From Anolis sagrei (Eukaryota; Chordata; Lepidosauria; Squamata; Anolidae): a DNA stretch of 64,000 nucleotides. Below the pieces are notes generated by a model, which did not search any database, was not told the origin of the DNA, and saw nothing but the letters and a program-made list of their open reading frames with translations. Location of the stretch: the NCBI RefSeq assembly GCF_037176765.1, contig NC_090023.1, forward strand, positions 213,340,506 to 213,404,505, written 5' to 3'. Each line of letters starts with the position of its first letter. The first letter of the stretch is position 1. Shown here piece by piece: positions 1 through 57,031 of this stretch. A program made the position numbers and the translations under genes.

Positions 1-1791
1 AAATATGAGGAAAAAGAGCAGAACAGAGAGTATTACCCTTGAGCACTAGTACTCAACTATAACACTTGGAATGCAACTCAAAACTTCAATTACACATAGT
101 TGCATAGGTCGAGCCCAAAGCATCTCTACCCTGAATAATGGCAGTAGCTGTGTCAACACATCTCTCTCTCCTGGAAGCATTAACTAAATAATTTGATGAT
201 TTAAAGTTGTCCCAGAAAATTTTCTTTTTGGTTTCCAAGACAAAATTATGCAGGAATGTCACTTCTGGCCGTTCTGTGTCTTAATTATCTATTTCCAAAC
301 ACAACATTAAGAATGAGTAGCACTGCTGCAGGATATAAAACCATATTATTAAATAAACTCTGCTGACCTAAGCATTACAGGGGGAAATCAGTATACTGAA
401 CTTTGTTTGGAAAATATTGCAAATGAAATCCAAAACATACATTAAGAATGGTGTGCATCTTGTGTACCTTCAATTTGTTTTTTGACTTATGGTGACCTTG
501 TTTACTCCTGAATATTTTCCCCACTATAATTAGCATTTCTTCCACTTACCTTGCCTTCTTCTGCAGCTGAGTGTGCGACTTGACCAAGGTGACCCAGTGA
601 GTTTCCATGGCTGAGTGGAGATTTGAACCACTATCTCTAGAATCATAGTCCAATGTTCAAGTGACTAAAGCATGCTGATCCTCTACCAATAATTGATCAC
701 ATTCAATTTACTAGACAACTCCAAAAATGTAGTAACTCAGCTGTTGAGTCATTATACACCTGTTTAAATCTAATGTACATATTCAACTGCAGTAGACCTA
801 TTCAGTTGAGATTTATGTAATCAATTTCTAAAGAGGGAATAGCATTATGATTTGCGATATTACCACCAGAGTTCCAAGTCTTTGGAACCAAACATATCAG
901 AAAAAGTCTGTGTTCAGATAAGCTGCAGCCCAGTTCATTTTCCTCATGTTCCCCATAGCAATGGATTATACATGAATCTCCCAATAGAAGTATCATGTTG
1001 TCTCCCCTGGGAAGTGGTGACTGAAGAGGATCATCACAGTGGCTTTCCATTGCTTGTCAACATTTCCCAACATTTTGTATTCATTGTGTATTGGGCATGT
1101 AGAAAAAAGGCAGTGTTTCTACTGGTGTATCAGCACTTTCAAATTAGCCCTCTTAGAACCAACAGAGGTGGCATTCCGATTGTGGCATCCCCTAGATTAG
1201 ATGCATTGTATTTTCAAGCATCTATGCCGACTCCCTTTGTCACCTGTGGTTTGGATTTCGTGGCCTCCAAATTGGCTTTTCTCAAAATCTATTCCCTCCA
1301 ATGATGCAGGAGAAAGCATGTTTACTTTATGTTGGAGAGGAAGATGGTAATTGATGTTTGAAATCAATCAACTATTGTGAACAAATAGGGTTAATCCTTA
1401 GTTTAACTTTTATAGATGTTTAACTTAGTTTAACTTTTATGGACTATTGGGATGGTCCAGTCATAGAAATTGATAGTTGAGTTAATTCCACCCTTCTCTG
1501 ACATGGGAGCAAGGAGAATGCTAAATGACATATGTTAAAAAAGAAGAAAGAGCAAGAACATTGAAAATAAAAAGTTAAAAAACTAATAAAGATTATTTAC
1601 TTATTTTATATATTTATATTTATTGTAATTTTATAATACAAGGTTAATAGAAGGTTAACATGGTTAACATATTAAAATGTCAAGAAGTTTTTGAAAGTGT
1701 AAAATTTGAAACCAAAATAGTTAAAAATGCAGGTCACACTCTATAGGAAACGGACTCCTTGCAACCAATTAATCATCTCATCTCTGCTAAA

Positions 1792-2048
1792 GCCCCTGGT
1801 GGTGCAGTAGGTTAAACCCCTGTGCCAGCAGGACTGAAGACCAACAGGTCGCAGGTTCGAATCCAGGGAGAGGTGGATGAGCTCCCACTATCAGCTCCTG
1901 CTCCTCATGAGGGGACATGAGAGAAGCCTCCCACAAGGATGATAAAAACATCAAATCATCCAGGCGTCCCCTGGGCAACGTCCTTGCAGACGGCCAATTC
2001 TCTCACACCAGGAGCGACTTGCAGTCACTCCTGACACGACAAAAAAAA
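1792..2048 (+). mobile_element. tRNA-derived SINE with 12-base target duplication
   Basis: The head has a pol III A box (GGTGGTGCAGTAGGTT) and a perfect B box (GGTTCGAATCC, about 1853-1863), and the tail ends in an A run. The 12 bases ATCTCTGCTAAA occur directly before (1780-1791) and directly after (2049-2060) the element, so both boundaries are exact. The family is the common squamate SINE also seen inverted at 49480-49733. Confidence 0.85.
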
Positions 2049-2089
2049 ATCTCTGCTAAAATAGAAAGGTCTTTGCTTTAAAGGAAGGG

Positions 2090-2780
2090 GGGATGTGAAA
2101 AGAATTGGAGTGTATAAAGGTTGGTTTTAAAGGCAGAAGCCAGGCCAGCTTGTTGGAGCCAAGCTGAAGAGTAAAGCAATCAGGCAGTCTCTAAGGCCGA
2201 GGTGCAGCCTGATTGCCTGTTAAAATTAGAGGGAAAAGCTCAGTAGCTGGAGATGGACAGAGCCTGAGTTAAAGAAAGAAGACAGCGGTCATTTTTAAGA
2301 GGAGTTAGGGAGTGAGAAGTCAAGAAGGATGTGAAGTAGTGAAGGGAGGAAGGAAGGGGAGGAAGGAAGAGAAGTGGGAACTGCTGGTGGTTTAATTGTT
2401 ACCTCTTTGAGGATTAAATGTTAATTGGCCTCTAAAGTGCTTAGAGAGCTGTGAAGGAAAGAAGGGAATTGTCAAAAGGGTTTAAAAAGATTCTGGTTTG
2501 ACTCTTTTGTGCGTGGAACCTGTTCTAAGGAAACTTAAATTCAATAAACCATCCTCTGGAAACATACGCCTGATAACTGCAACCATTACGCTTACTGAAT
2601 ATTCATAAATAAACTTCAATTTTCTGTTTAATCCTACTGAAGTCCCCATGTGGCTTTTAAAACAGTTCAATAAAGGAGGTGGTCTGTAAAGATCATAGAC
2701 TGCCTTTGGAAAGAGCAAAGGCAGTATATAATTTTCAGTGGCAGCTTCCCCCACTGATTGGCGGTGCAAGAGTGAGGGTG
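2090..2780 (+). repeat. possible solo LTR-like fossil, family unassigned
   Basis: A purine-rich block with a TATA-like motif (GTGTATAAAGG near 2111) and later AATAAA-type signals resembles the layout of an LTR. It has no coding content. No clear terminal repeats or target duplications were found, so this is a weak call. Confidence 0.22.
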
Positions 2781-4324
2781 TGCATATGCTCTAAATTCCC
2801 TCATGGCCTCGCCTGGGGTTGCCTTTTTGTTCTCCATCTGGTGTGTGAGTGTGCCAGAGATAAATCCTAACTACTGTCCCTGCCTAGGTGGTCATGGTTA
2901 AGGGTAGCAGGCTATATTTGGTAGCACTTGGTAGGATTTCTGTAATAGCTGGTCAGAGATACCTCTATAGGGATCCTACCTGAAATGTAGCAATTCTTTT
3001 ATTGCAAACATGCACACATCATGCATACTTTGAAATTAAAATGAATTTCCAAAGCTTGTTTGGAGGAAAAGGGCTGATAGGAATTTACAGCAACTCAAAG
3101 AAAGAAAACAGAAGGAGAGATATAGCAAAGGAATAAGACAGGCAGCAGACAAGCAGGCAACGACTTTAAGCACAGCATTAACTGAAATGAAATTCTGTTT
3201 ACTGAATCTTTAATGCATCTCTTCTTAGAAATGAAAGAAGCCCATTTTTTAAAAAAAGAATATTTAAATCATTTTCCAGAATGCATAACTTGTCTTTCTA
3301 AAAGTTCCCTCCCCAGCATATTCACCAGAAGAGTTTTTAAGGACTGCAATGAAAATCAAACTGCAATGGAGATGATTTACAATTTGAGAACCATTTCCCA
3401 TGCAGTTTCAGAAATGGAACTGAAAACCACCCTTGCCGATGTCATCTGATTTCTATGCTATGTACAACCAGCATTAGACAGTAATTAGATCGATATTTTA
3501 TAACTCCTTTTGACAATCAAGATGTGCTCAATATAATTTTGTCTTTTGTCAGATTTGCCATTATACTATAGATACAAGGAGTAAGAACCAATATTGGTTA
3601 CCTGCAAGTTTTAAAGTTGAAATCATTCCTATGGGCCCAATACTTTAGCTGCCATACCTTAGTTCATCCAACACTACAAGCATAAGGTCTATGCTGTAAT
3701 GCATATATGAACTGTATAGTTAAACACACATCTGCTTGTGAGAGCATTTTGTATTTGATGTGAAATAGTTTTACAGTATTGCATAGTAAATACTATATTT
3801 CTGCTTTTAATACTGGTCTTCTTTTTTAATGAAATGGGAAGGAATATGTGCACTTTAAATAATTTTCTTAATAACTCACCTCAATTATTCATAAGCTTGT
3901 AAATACTTTTCAGATCTATATTTCCTTCCCAAGGGAAGAATTTACTGGTCACATCTTAAAAAATACATTCCTTGCATGGGTTAGTGCCATTGATTAGATT
4001 TCCACAAACCTAAATTCTTCAAAATCAATATGGATACTTAGCTTTTACATGATCCACAATCAGTATTATAGTAACAATGATTTTAGAGTCGTATTTTCCC
4101 TTTCTCTTACATACAGGAGGAATTTCCATTTTAGAAGGTACTTGAAATCAACACTTTCTAGTGGTACTTGTATCAATAATAAAAGGTTTAAAATCTGCTG
4201 TCAGGTCCAATATTTGTAAGCAAATAACTACAGCCATAGATTTCAAAATAATGCTCCTTATCCTGTGAAATGTCTAAAACCGGGCTTATTTGGAAGATGA
4301 AACATAGACCCACATTACATTTGG

Positions 4325-4540
4325 CAGTGGGTGATTTGAGGAGCCAACTACGGCTCTCAAGATCAGAGTTTGAATTCCCACTCAGCCATGGAAAGCCACT
4401 GGGTGACTTTGAGAAGCCACTCCCTTTCAGCTTCAGAAAGATAATGGCAAACCCCTGAGCAACTCTTGCCTAGAAAACCCTGTTTCTATGGTTGTCTTAG
4501 TTTCACTGTAAGTCAGAAATGAACAACAATAGGGCCAGAG
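4325..4540 (+). mobile_element. MIR/L2-tailed tRNA SINE, old
   Basis: The B-box-like GTTTGAATTCCCACTCAGCC is followed by the tail typical of this class (AAAACCCTGTTTCTATGGTT, then GTAAGTCAGAAATGAACAACA). It is diverged and has no preserved target duplication. Confidence 0.6.
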
Positions 4541-4759
4541 CATCACATCTTCGGCAACAAAGGTTTTAATCACCTGTCCCTTCATCTGACTATGTTTTTC
4601 ATTTCTTCATATTGTGGTTCAGATACCCCAGTCAGACAGCATTTTGATTTTCAAGAACAGTATGTATGCTCCCCTTCTTTTCCTTTGTCTGCTGCAATTT
4701 CCCCCATACATTGACTGGATTGATCACTAACCAGCTTGCTGTGATTTCCAAATTGATCC

Positions 4760-4776
4760 GGGGGGGGGGGGGGGGG
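4760..4776 (+). repeat. poly-G run of 17
   Basis: An uninterrupted G run in otherwise AT-rich DNA. A similar run lies near 36432-36450. Length in the assembly may be unreliable. Confidence 0.9.
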
Positions 4777-5289
4777 AGGAAGGAGGTGTGGACATATAGC
4801 TCACATTACATCTAAACAAGAATAAGAAAGCATAATTTGAAGGTGTCACCAATTTCTGGTTTGCAAGACCAGAGTTTACTGTAAGCCTAGCCTATTTCCT
4901 CCGATTCTGATGTTACAGCAATCAATGGTAACAACATATCGCAGCACTAATAGTAAGCAGACTGGAACATGTGGATGCACAATCCAATTTGGGACTGAGA
5001 AATCAAGTTTGTGCTATGAAACTGCAAGTATACTGGAATAAACATGGATTGATTCAGTGAGGTGTGAAACACACAAAGGAAGGACAACTGCATGTCAGGA
5101 ATGAGGAAGGCTTACATGTGGCTTATATAGGTCTCATCAGGCTTCAAGTAGACATGTCTCCCTTGGTTGACATACCCCTAATGAAAACTGCCCTCCTGGT
5201 ATTATACTCCTACACTCACTCACAGTCACTCTCTCTCACATACATACTTGACATTGGACTTCTAGTAACTTCCTGTTGTGAAGGGTAAT

Positions 5290-5770
5290 ATAAAATGGGC
5301 TATTATCGTTGTTCACCCCTACTCTATACACTGCTTAGTAGTCATGTGCGTGAGATTAATTCCTACCGTTTATTCAGTTTCTTTCGTGTCTTCCGCTTCT
5401 TCGGAAGCACAAAACAGGAGGCCTCCTCCCGACATGGAAATGCTTTTGTGCTGAGCGAAAATTGCCTCCTTGCCTGCATTTGCCTGGAGCTAGGCTGTAG
5501 GCATGCTCTGGGTCTGCCTGCAGGCCCCGCCACACACACACACACACACTCCAAGAGCATGCCTGCAGCTGAGCGCCTCTTACTCCAGAGAAGCAACAGC
5601 AGATGCCAGGTAAGTAGAACACCAGGAAGGGGAGCCAGTGTGTGTGTGTGAAGCCCCCCTTCCTATAGTGGTCTGAATTTCTGGGCCCCTATTTTTTAAA
5701 AAACTATTTTGGGAGGCTCTTGAAAGCAGATTGGGGGCCCCAACTAAAGACAGGACACAAAACAGGGCAA
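5290..5770. repeat. GC-richer unassigned block with CA/TG microsatellites
   Basis: A short stretch of higher GC with a CA repeat near 5532-5549 and a TG repeat near 5640-5650. Open frames here on both strands are compositional. It may be a mobile-element fragment, but I do not recognise it. Confidence 0.35.
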
Positions 5771-5839
5771 GATTTCCCCAAAAGCACAAGACTATTTGTT
5801 AGCATGCATTATGATCAACCACTAATGTAGGAAGGCGCT

Positions 5840-7787
5840 AAATTGATTTCTAAGTTTTATTTTGTGATTTTCTTGTGAGATAAAGTGTACAGTGTGACAC
5901 CCGTATAATGAATTTCCATGGTGTCACAACTGAAATGGACTTCTTGAGACTAACAAAAAGAAAGAAAACAGACAGCTTGCAGTGGAGTCAATGAACACAA
6001 GATTTTTAAGCAAAGTAGACAGTTAAACAGTATTTAATGTTATAATCAATGCTAGTTGTTTCATAAAGGTGAAGCTTTAAAAAAGTAAAGGCATTTGAAT
6101 ACTTGTTCACTCTAAGCAACTCAGAATAAACAAATTTAAGTTTGCGTACAGCAAAATTCAATATTCTAATGATGCATACATTAATTTACAACCTGGTACA
6201 TGATGAATATTTATAAAAGAAAATGTGGGATATTAAGGCTAACTATAAAATATTTGTTAAAAGTAAATTATAATTTGAGAAGAACAAAATGTAACATGCA
6301 TCTTCAAACTATACTCACTATACTGTCACAATTAAACAACCAGACAAGGTCAAGCCCATTATCTGAGTGTGGTAGCCAATGTATTGATTAAAGTAATGTG
6401 ATAAACCTCTTCCTTCACATGCAGGAATGCTACTGACATAATATAAAATTTATCAGAAAGTGACTGTTCTCTCATTTAATGAAAGATAGCAAATGTGAAA
6501 ACTTACAGTTGATTATCCAAAGTTATCTACTAAAGGATTAGGCTGTTGAGGACAGGAAGCAATCAACATTTATATTACAAACCTAACTTGGGTATACCAA
6601 AGGACAGCTTACAATACTGTTTTGATATGACTCAAATCTAAAGCCTTAAACAACTACAACTTTTTTTGCAGGCACATCTCCTGCTAACATAAATATTTCA
6701 ATCCCACCCACAGAGAAAATAAGTTATGATACAACAATGTATTTTAGAACTGAAATCTCTAACTGACTGTGTGGACTCCCAAAGTCCTGCATGTGGCTAA
6801 CTTTTAACTTTAGTAACTTCATGACAAAACAATGTAACACATTAAACCGTTTGCCTTATATTTAACTTAAACCCTTCTATAGATCAACAAACACCTGAAA
6901 TTTAAAAGAAAAACTCTTCCGACTAGAGGCATCAGTAATGTTTGTAAGTACAGAGACAGCCATAGCCACTTCCTGCTTTGGAGTCCCAAACTGCTACTTT
7001 GGTAGGGAGAGAAATACCAGTTCATATTTCTTTAATGCACGACTGAGTTTGTGGAGAGAGATTCTGCACATATCTGTAGAAAAAACTACAAATCAGAAGC
7101 AAAGGGGAAGGAACAGGGAAGCAAACTGTACATTTCAAAGTCAAACTGGGATTTTCAGTGCAAGTATTTGACAAAAAAATGTGGCAGCAGCAACAGCAAG
7201 TATCTCTGTTATGGTAACATAGAGAATAAGGGGGATTTCTTTAGAGACAAAAGGAAAATGCCCCCTTCGTCACCTCCCCAAAACCAAAAATTGAAACAAA
7301 ATGAAAACAACAACTCAGCATATGTAACAGTTGTAGGCACTGAATAAATGAGCAAGAGACTCGTTTCTTCAAAATAATGGGTGAATCACAAAGAAAATTT
7401 GGTTGCACTAATAGTATCTTTGTTTCAGAATCTTTATTTTCAGGGCATTGCAAATGATTAATAATAGCATGGGCCGGTGTCCTAGTGCCAACATAGTTGG
7501 ATACTACTTTTTTTTCCAGATCATTATTGAAATGGCTATATGTTCTTGAAAGGTACAAGGGAAATCAAATCTTAAGATCAATGTCTGTGCTTTGAAATTG
7601 TTTCCATAATGGACATAGTACAGGGCAATTCCGACATCATTGATTGTCTCCAAAGAGAGCATATGGAATTCCACTAAGGGTCTTGGATGCATGACGTAGA
7701 TTTATTGAGGCAGAAGCTGAAGACAGGAAAAATGAAAATTTCAAAAAGCGCACTCAAAGTCACCTCACAGAGGGACCAGACTCATGA
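5840..7787 (-). other. SLK: probable SLK 3' UTR
   Basis: About 1.95 kb of AT-rich, repeat-free sequence follows the stop codon in the sense of SLK. Minus-strand AATAAA hexamers lie at 7701-7706, 7433-7438 and 5856-5861. The last lies just before the sequence changes to low-complexity and GC-rich DNA, and I take it as the distal end. The boundary is inference; vertebrate SLK transcripts have long 3' UTRs, so the real end could lie further left. Confidence 0.6.
5856..5861 (-). terminator. candidate distal SLK polyadenylation signal AATAAA
   Basis: A minus-strand AATAAA is followed downstream by moderately GT-rich sequence (TTAGTGGTTGATC). It is chosen as the distal signal because no comparable hexamer with 3' UTR-like context follows it. 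Confidence 0.45.
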
Positions 7788-54075
<46,288 letters not shown>

Positions 54076-54239
54076 CTATATCAAAAATTACACAGAAAAA
54101 TATATAGCCAGAGATTAAACAGTCAGCAGCCTGGCTCTTTCCAACTCTCTTCGTCCCTTCTTGGCTTTGCAGTCCAAAAAAGTAAAAAACGAAAGGCACA
54201 AAACTGCGACTATCGTGTCATGTGATGACACTGATGCTA

Positions 54240-54900
54240 CTAGTACGAGGACAGTCAAGGCCACAATTTTTCACCTTATCATTTAAAGTTCAGTATACGG
54301 TGATCCAGTATCAGGAGGAAAAAGTAACAGGTTTCTCAAGCCGATTTTAGTAATCTGAGTCATATGATGAATAGTAGTTTCTTCCTTACAATAAGGACAC
54401 AACAGCACATGGCAAGGCCTCAAAGACGCTTTAGGAAAACGCCTATTAATGGCTGTCATAGACAGTTTTATGGATGAAGAAAGTCCCCTGTGGAGCATCC
54501 AACACTTGGTGGCTGGTCCTTGTGCCAAGCAACACAATGGTGGTTTTCAAATCCTGCCTCAACTGAGATTATTAAACAGCCTGGATTTTCAGCAACATTT
54601 CAGGTGCAAGCTTCCTTCCTTTTCTCCTTCATTGGACACAACTTTTGATATTCCAAGGTTGTGCAAAACAAGCATCCTCTTGCAGATGAGTGGGGAAAGA
54701 AGTCCTCTTCTTGGACAGCTGGTCGCCTGTTGAATGGAGGGTGGGGAGAGGCACAGAAAAAGAAGAGTTACTTTCTCAAAATATGAACTTTGAAACATTC
54801 CTCTTCCAGGCCCAAAACTTAGCCATTTCCAATTATGAGTCAACCCTATCTATCTATAATAAAACAGCCCCCAACGTACGCTTTGAATAACAACACTGAG
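54240..54900. other. AT-rich stretch between SLK start codon and CpG island
   Basis: Lower GC than its neighbours. A minus-strand open frame at 54283-54537 contains VLLCPYCKEETTIHHMTQ, a Cys/His pattern like the C-terminal tails of some LINE ORFs, so an old LINE fragment is possible. If the proposed leader is spliced, this is the first intron. Confidence 0.35.
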
Positions 54901-54941
54901 AGGGAGGGAAAGTGCGAAGAGAGAAAAGCGAGACCCATTAC

Positions 54942-55100
54942 CTGTCTGTTGAGTTGAGAGGAAGGGAACGCGGGGGGGGGGGGGTGAAAGAAATTCCTCC
55001 TCCCCGTCGCCGCCGTCGCCCTCCTCCTCTTCTTTTTCTGGGCTCCCACTTCCTCCGTCTCCTCCGGAGCGAGGGCGGGGCAGAGCAATAAGCCTTCTTA
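54942..55100 (-). other. SLK: candidate SLK 5' noncoding exon (right edge approximate)
   Basis: On the minus strand a near-perfect donor CAACAGACAG|GTAATG ends at 54942, just inside the CpG island. A possible acceptor TTTTTGATATAG|TCAAAG sits 12 bases upstream of the start codon (exon edge 54075). Splicing these would join a GC-rich leader to the coding exon and remove 54076-54941, which is AT-rich and unlike a leader. The transcription start is not visible. The alternative is an unspliced leader starting near 54.2 kb. Confidence 0.4.
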
Positions 55101-55620
55101 TGCCGAGTTCCTCTCCTCCCCCACTCAAGCCGGCCAGCGCCTCACAGGCCGCCACCGCCGTCGTCGCCGCCTCCCTTTTCCTCGCTCTTCCTCAAGCTCA
55201 CCAGCCAACCGTCGTCGCGCGCGCGCTGGCTGTCTCTCTCTCTCTCTCGAGCGCGCGCGCGCTCCCGCAGCCACACTCGTGCGCGCGCAGGTTTGATTTC
55301 CTTCCGGTTTCTACTTCTCTCTCCCACTCTCTTTATTCTCCACCCCCCCCCCCGCACACACACATATACACTCACACACGCCGGCTCCTTCGGCACGTGA
55401 CGACGTTACGTCACTGGCCCAATGAGAATGCGCAGAGCTCCCTGGCGGGTAAGTCTGGAGGTCTCGAGACAGGGTTCAAAAAAGTGAGGGAAGGAAAGTG
55501 GAAAGGGAGGGGGGGGGGCGTCGGGTCGAGAGCGAGCTGAAGAAGGTTCGTTGCAACGGGAAAGGAGGAGGGTCAAATTTATTAAGCGTGCGCGCGCCTG
55601 CCTGTTATGCCCTACAGCAG
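54950..55620. promoter_or_regulatory. CpG island, likely SLK promoter
   Basis: This is the only long GC- and CpG-rich block outside mobile elements, with runs of GCGCGC near 55215-55290, many CCGCC repeats, and a CT/GC simple-repeat core. It lies 0.9-1.5 kb upstream of the SLK start codon. Its position fits a housekeeping-type promoter for SLK. No TATA box is evident. It could also fire in the opposite direction. Confidence 0.7.
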
Positions 55621-55636
55621 GCAAATCAATGCGAGG

Positions 55637-56280
55637 GCAGTTATTTATTATTATTTAAAACATTTATATTCCGCCCTTCTCACCCCGGAGGGGACTCAGG
55701 GCGGAGTACAGCATATACACGGCAAACATTCAATGCCAGAACACAAATTCTTATATACATACATAACCATTAAAAACATTTATCAAAATATTAAAATACA
55801 CTATTTAAAACCGTCCTAGACATCCACATCAAATCCAATTGGCCCTGTCATCTTTCCCACTGCCGCTTCATTGCCCTGTCCCAAAAGCTTGGTCCCACAG
55901 CCAAGTTTTTACCATCCTTCTAAAGGACAGGAGAGAAGGGGCCGACCTGATCTCTCCATAGCCGGGGAGCAATCACCGAGAAGGCCCTGTCTCTCGTCCC
56001 CACCAATCGTGCCTGTGACAATGGCGGGACGGAAAGCAGGGCCTCCCCGGAGGATCAAGCGGAACAATGGCTTCAAACTACAAGAGAGGACATTCCATTT
56101 GAACGCGAGGAAGAACTTTCTGACTGTGAGAGCCGTTCAGCAGAGGTCTCTTCCAACTCTTTGATTCTATGATTCTATCTTAATCTCTGTGATGGTTCAT
56201 AGGGGGAGATGCATTCGGACAGGTAATTTAGGCCGGGGCTGTTTAGGGCTTTATAGGCCAAAGCCAGCACTTTGAATTTA
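55637..56280 (+). repeat. dispersed squamate repeat interrupted by CR1
   Basis: Same family as 35600-36380 (CACCCCGGAGGGGACTCAGG, AAGGCCCTGTCTCTCGTCCC, then AGGGCTTTATAGGCCAAAGC). A CR1 3' fragment at 56059-56178 splits it, since the repeat resumes after the CR1 tail. Confidence 0.65.
56059..56178 (+). mobile_element. CR1 3'-end fragment inserted in older repeat
   Basis: AACAATGGCTTCAAACTACA through AACTTTCTGACTGTGAGAGC to the TTGATTCTATGATTCTAT tail. It matches the CR1 at 59110-60846 closely. It lacks the middle of the 3' end, so it is both short and internally deleted. Confidence 0.75.
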
Positions 56281-56412
56281 TCACTACAAGTGCAACATGC
56301 AAATTTTCGCCATAGAAGTTACAGTCTTCCAGGGAGCTCTCTCTAGATATGCAAATTTGTTCAGTGTTTTCAAATTTCAAGATTACTAAAAGCTCAACAG
56401 ATTTTTTTAAGC

Positions 56413-56530
56413 GCCTTCCTTGGATGGATAGCCATCTGTCAGGGGTGCTTTGATTGTGCTTTTCCTGCATGGCAGGGGGTTGGACTAAATGGCCCATGTG
56501 GTCTCTTCCAACTCAGTGACTCTATGAAAT
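56413..56530 (+). mobile_element. CR1 3'-end fragment
   Basis: GGATAGCCATCTGTCAGGGG, GCATGGCAGGGGGTTGGACT, and a degenerate GACTCTATGAAATTCTG tail. Confidence 0.75.
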
Positions 56531-56888
56531 TCTGTGTTTTTAGTATGATCATATATACAGGCCCAAATTATATGAATAAGCTGTGGAGCGGTCTGTGTGT
56601 TTTGCTTTTGCACAAGTTGCTAACTTGTGGGATTCATACTGTTCCAAAAGGTAATGGATTTGATCTGCTTTAAAATTATGGAAGATTAGACCAGATCATG
56701 AAGGGTTGGTTCACTGATAACTCTTAAGGTGTATCTCTCCTGTAGAATGAGTACCGTTTGGCACCATTATAAATGCCATGGCTCAGTGTTATGGAATCCA
56801 GGGCGCCGTCACTTTGGAAGGCATGAGTAGTCTTTGGCAGAGAAGGCTAAAGACTTTGTAAAATGACAACTCAAATGACAGTGCAGAT

Positions 56889-57023
56889 CAGGCATGGGCA
56901 AACTTCTGCCCTCCAGATATTTTGGACTTCAGCTCCCACAATTCCTAACAATCAGTAGGTTGGCTGGGATTTCTGGGAGTTGAAGTCCAAAATACCTGGA
57001 GGGCTGAAGTTTGCCCATGCCTG
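56889..57023. mobile_element. 135-base hAT-like MITE
   Basis: Near-perfect palindromic ends (CAGGCATGGGCAAACTTCTG and GAAGTTTGCCCATGCCTG). The flanks GTGCAGAT (56881-56888) and GTGTAGAT (57024-57031) form an 8-base duplication with one mismatch, as expected for hAT. Confidence 0.8.
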
Positions 57024-57031
57024 GTGTAGAT

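Larger units (their letters stand above)
1..5839. other. intergenic DNA downstream of SLK
   Basis: AT-rich DNA with scattered SINEs, simple repeats and no coding exon that I can support. In vertebrates the next gene on this side is usually COL17A1, convergent with SLK, but I see no collagen-like exon here. A MIR-like fragment with CACCCAGTGAGTTTCCATGG-type sequence lies near 585-680. Confidence 0.6.

Noticed and set aside
852-1304. 150-codon plus-strand open frame
   Set aside because: No recognisable domain, no splice or promoter context, and low-complexity hydrophobic composition typical of chance frames.
1792-1870. tRNA-like sequence with A and B boxes
   Set aside because: It is the head of a SINE with a defined tail and target duplication, not a functional tRNA gene.
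1-5839. Search for 3' exons of COL17A1, the usual neighbour
   Set aside because: No Gly-X-Y repeat or collagen XVII tail sequence was seen on the plus strand.
55100-55540. 146-codon plus-strand frame in the CpG island
   Set aside because: Ala/Ser/Pro-rich translation of CpG-island simple sequence with matching frames on other strands; no homology recognised.
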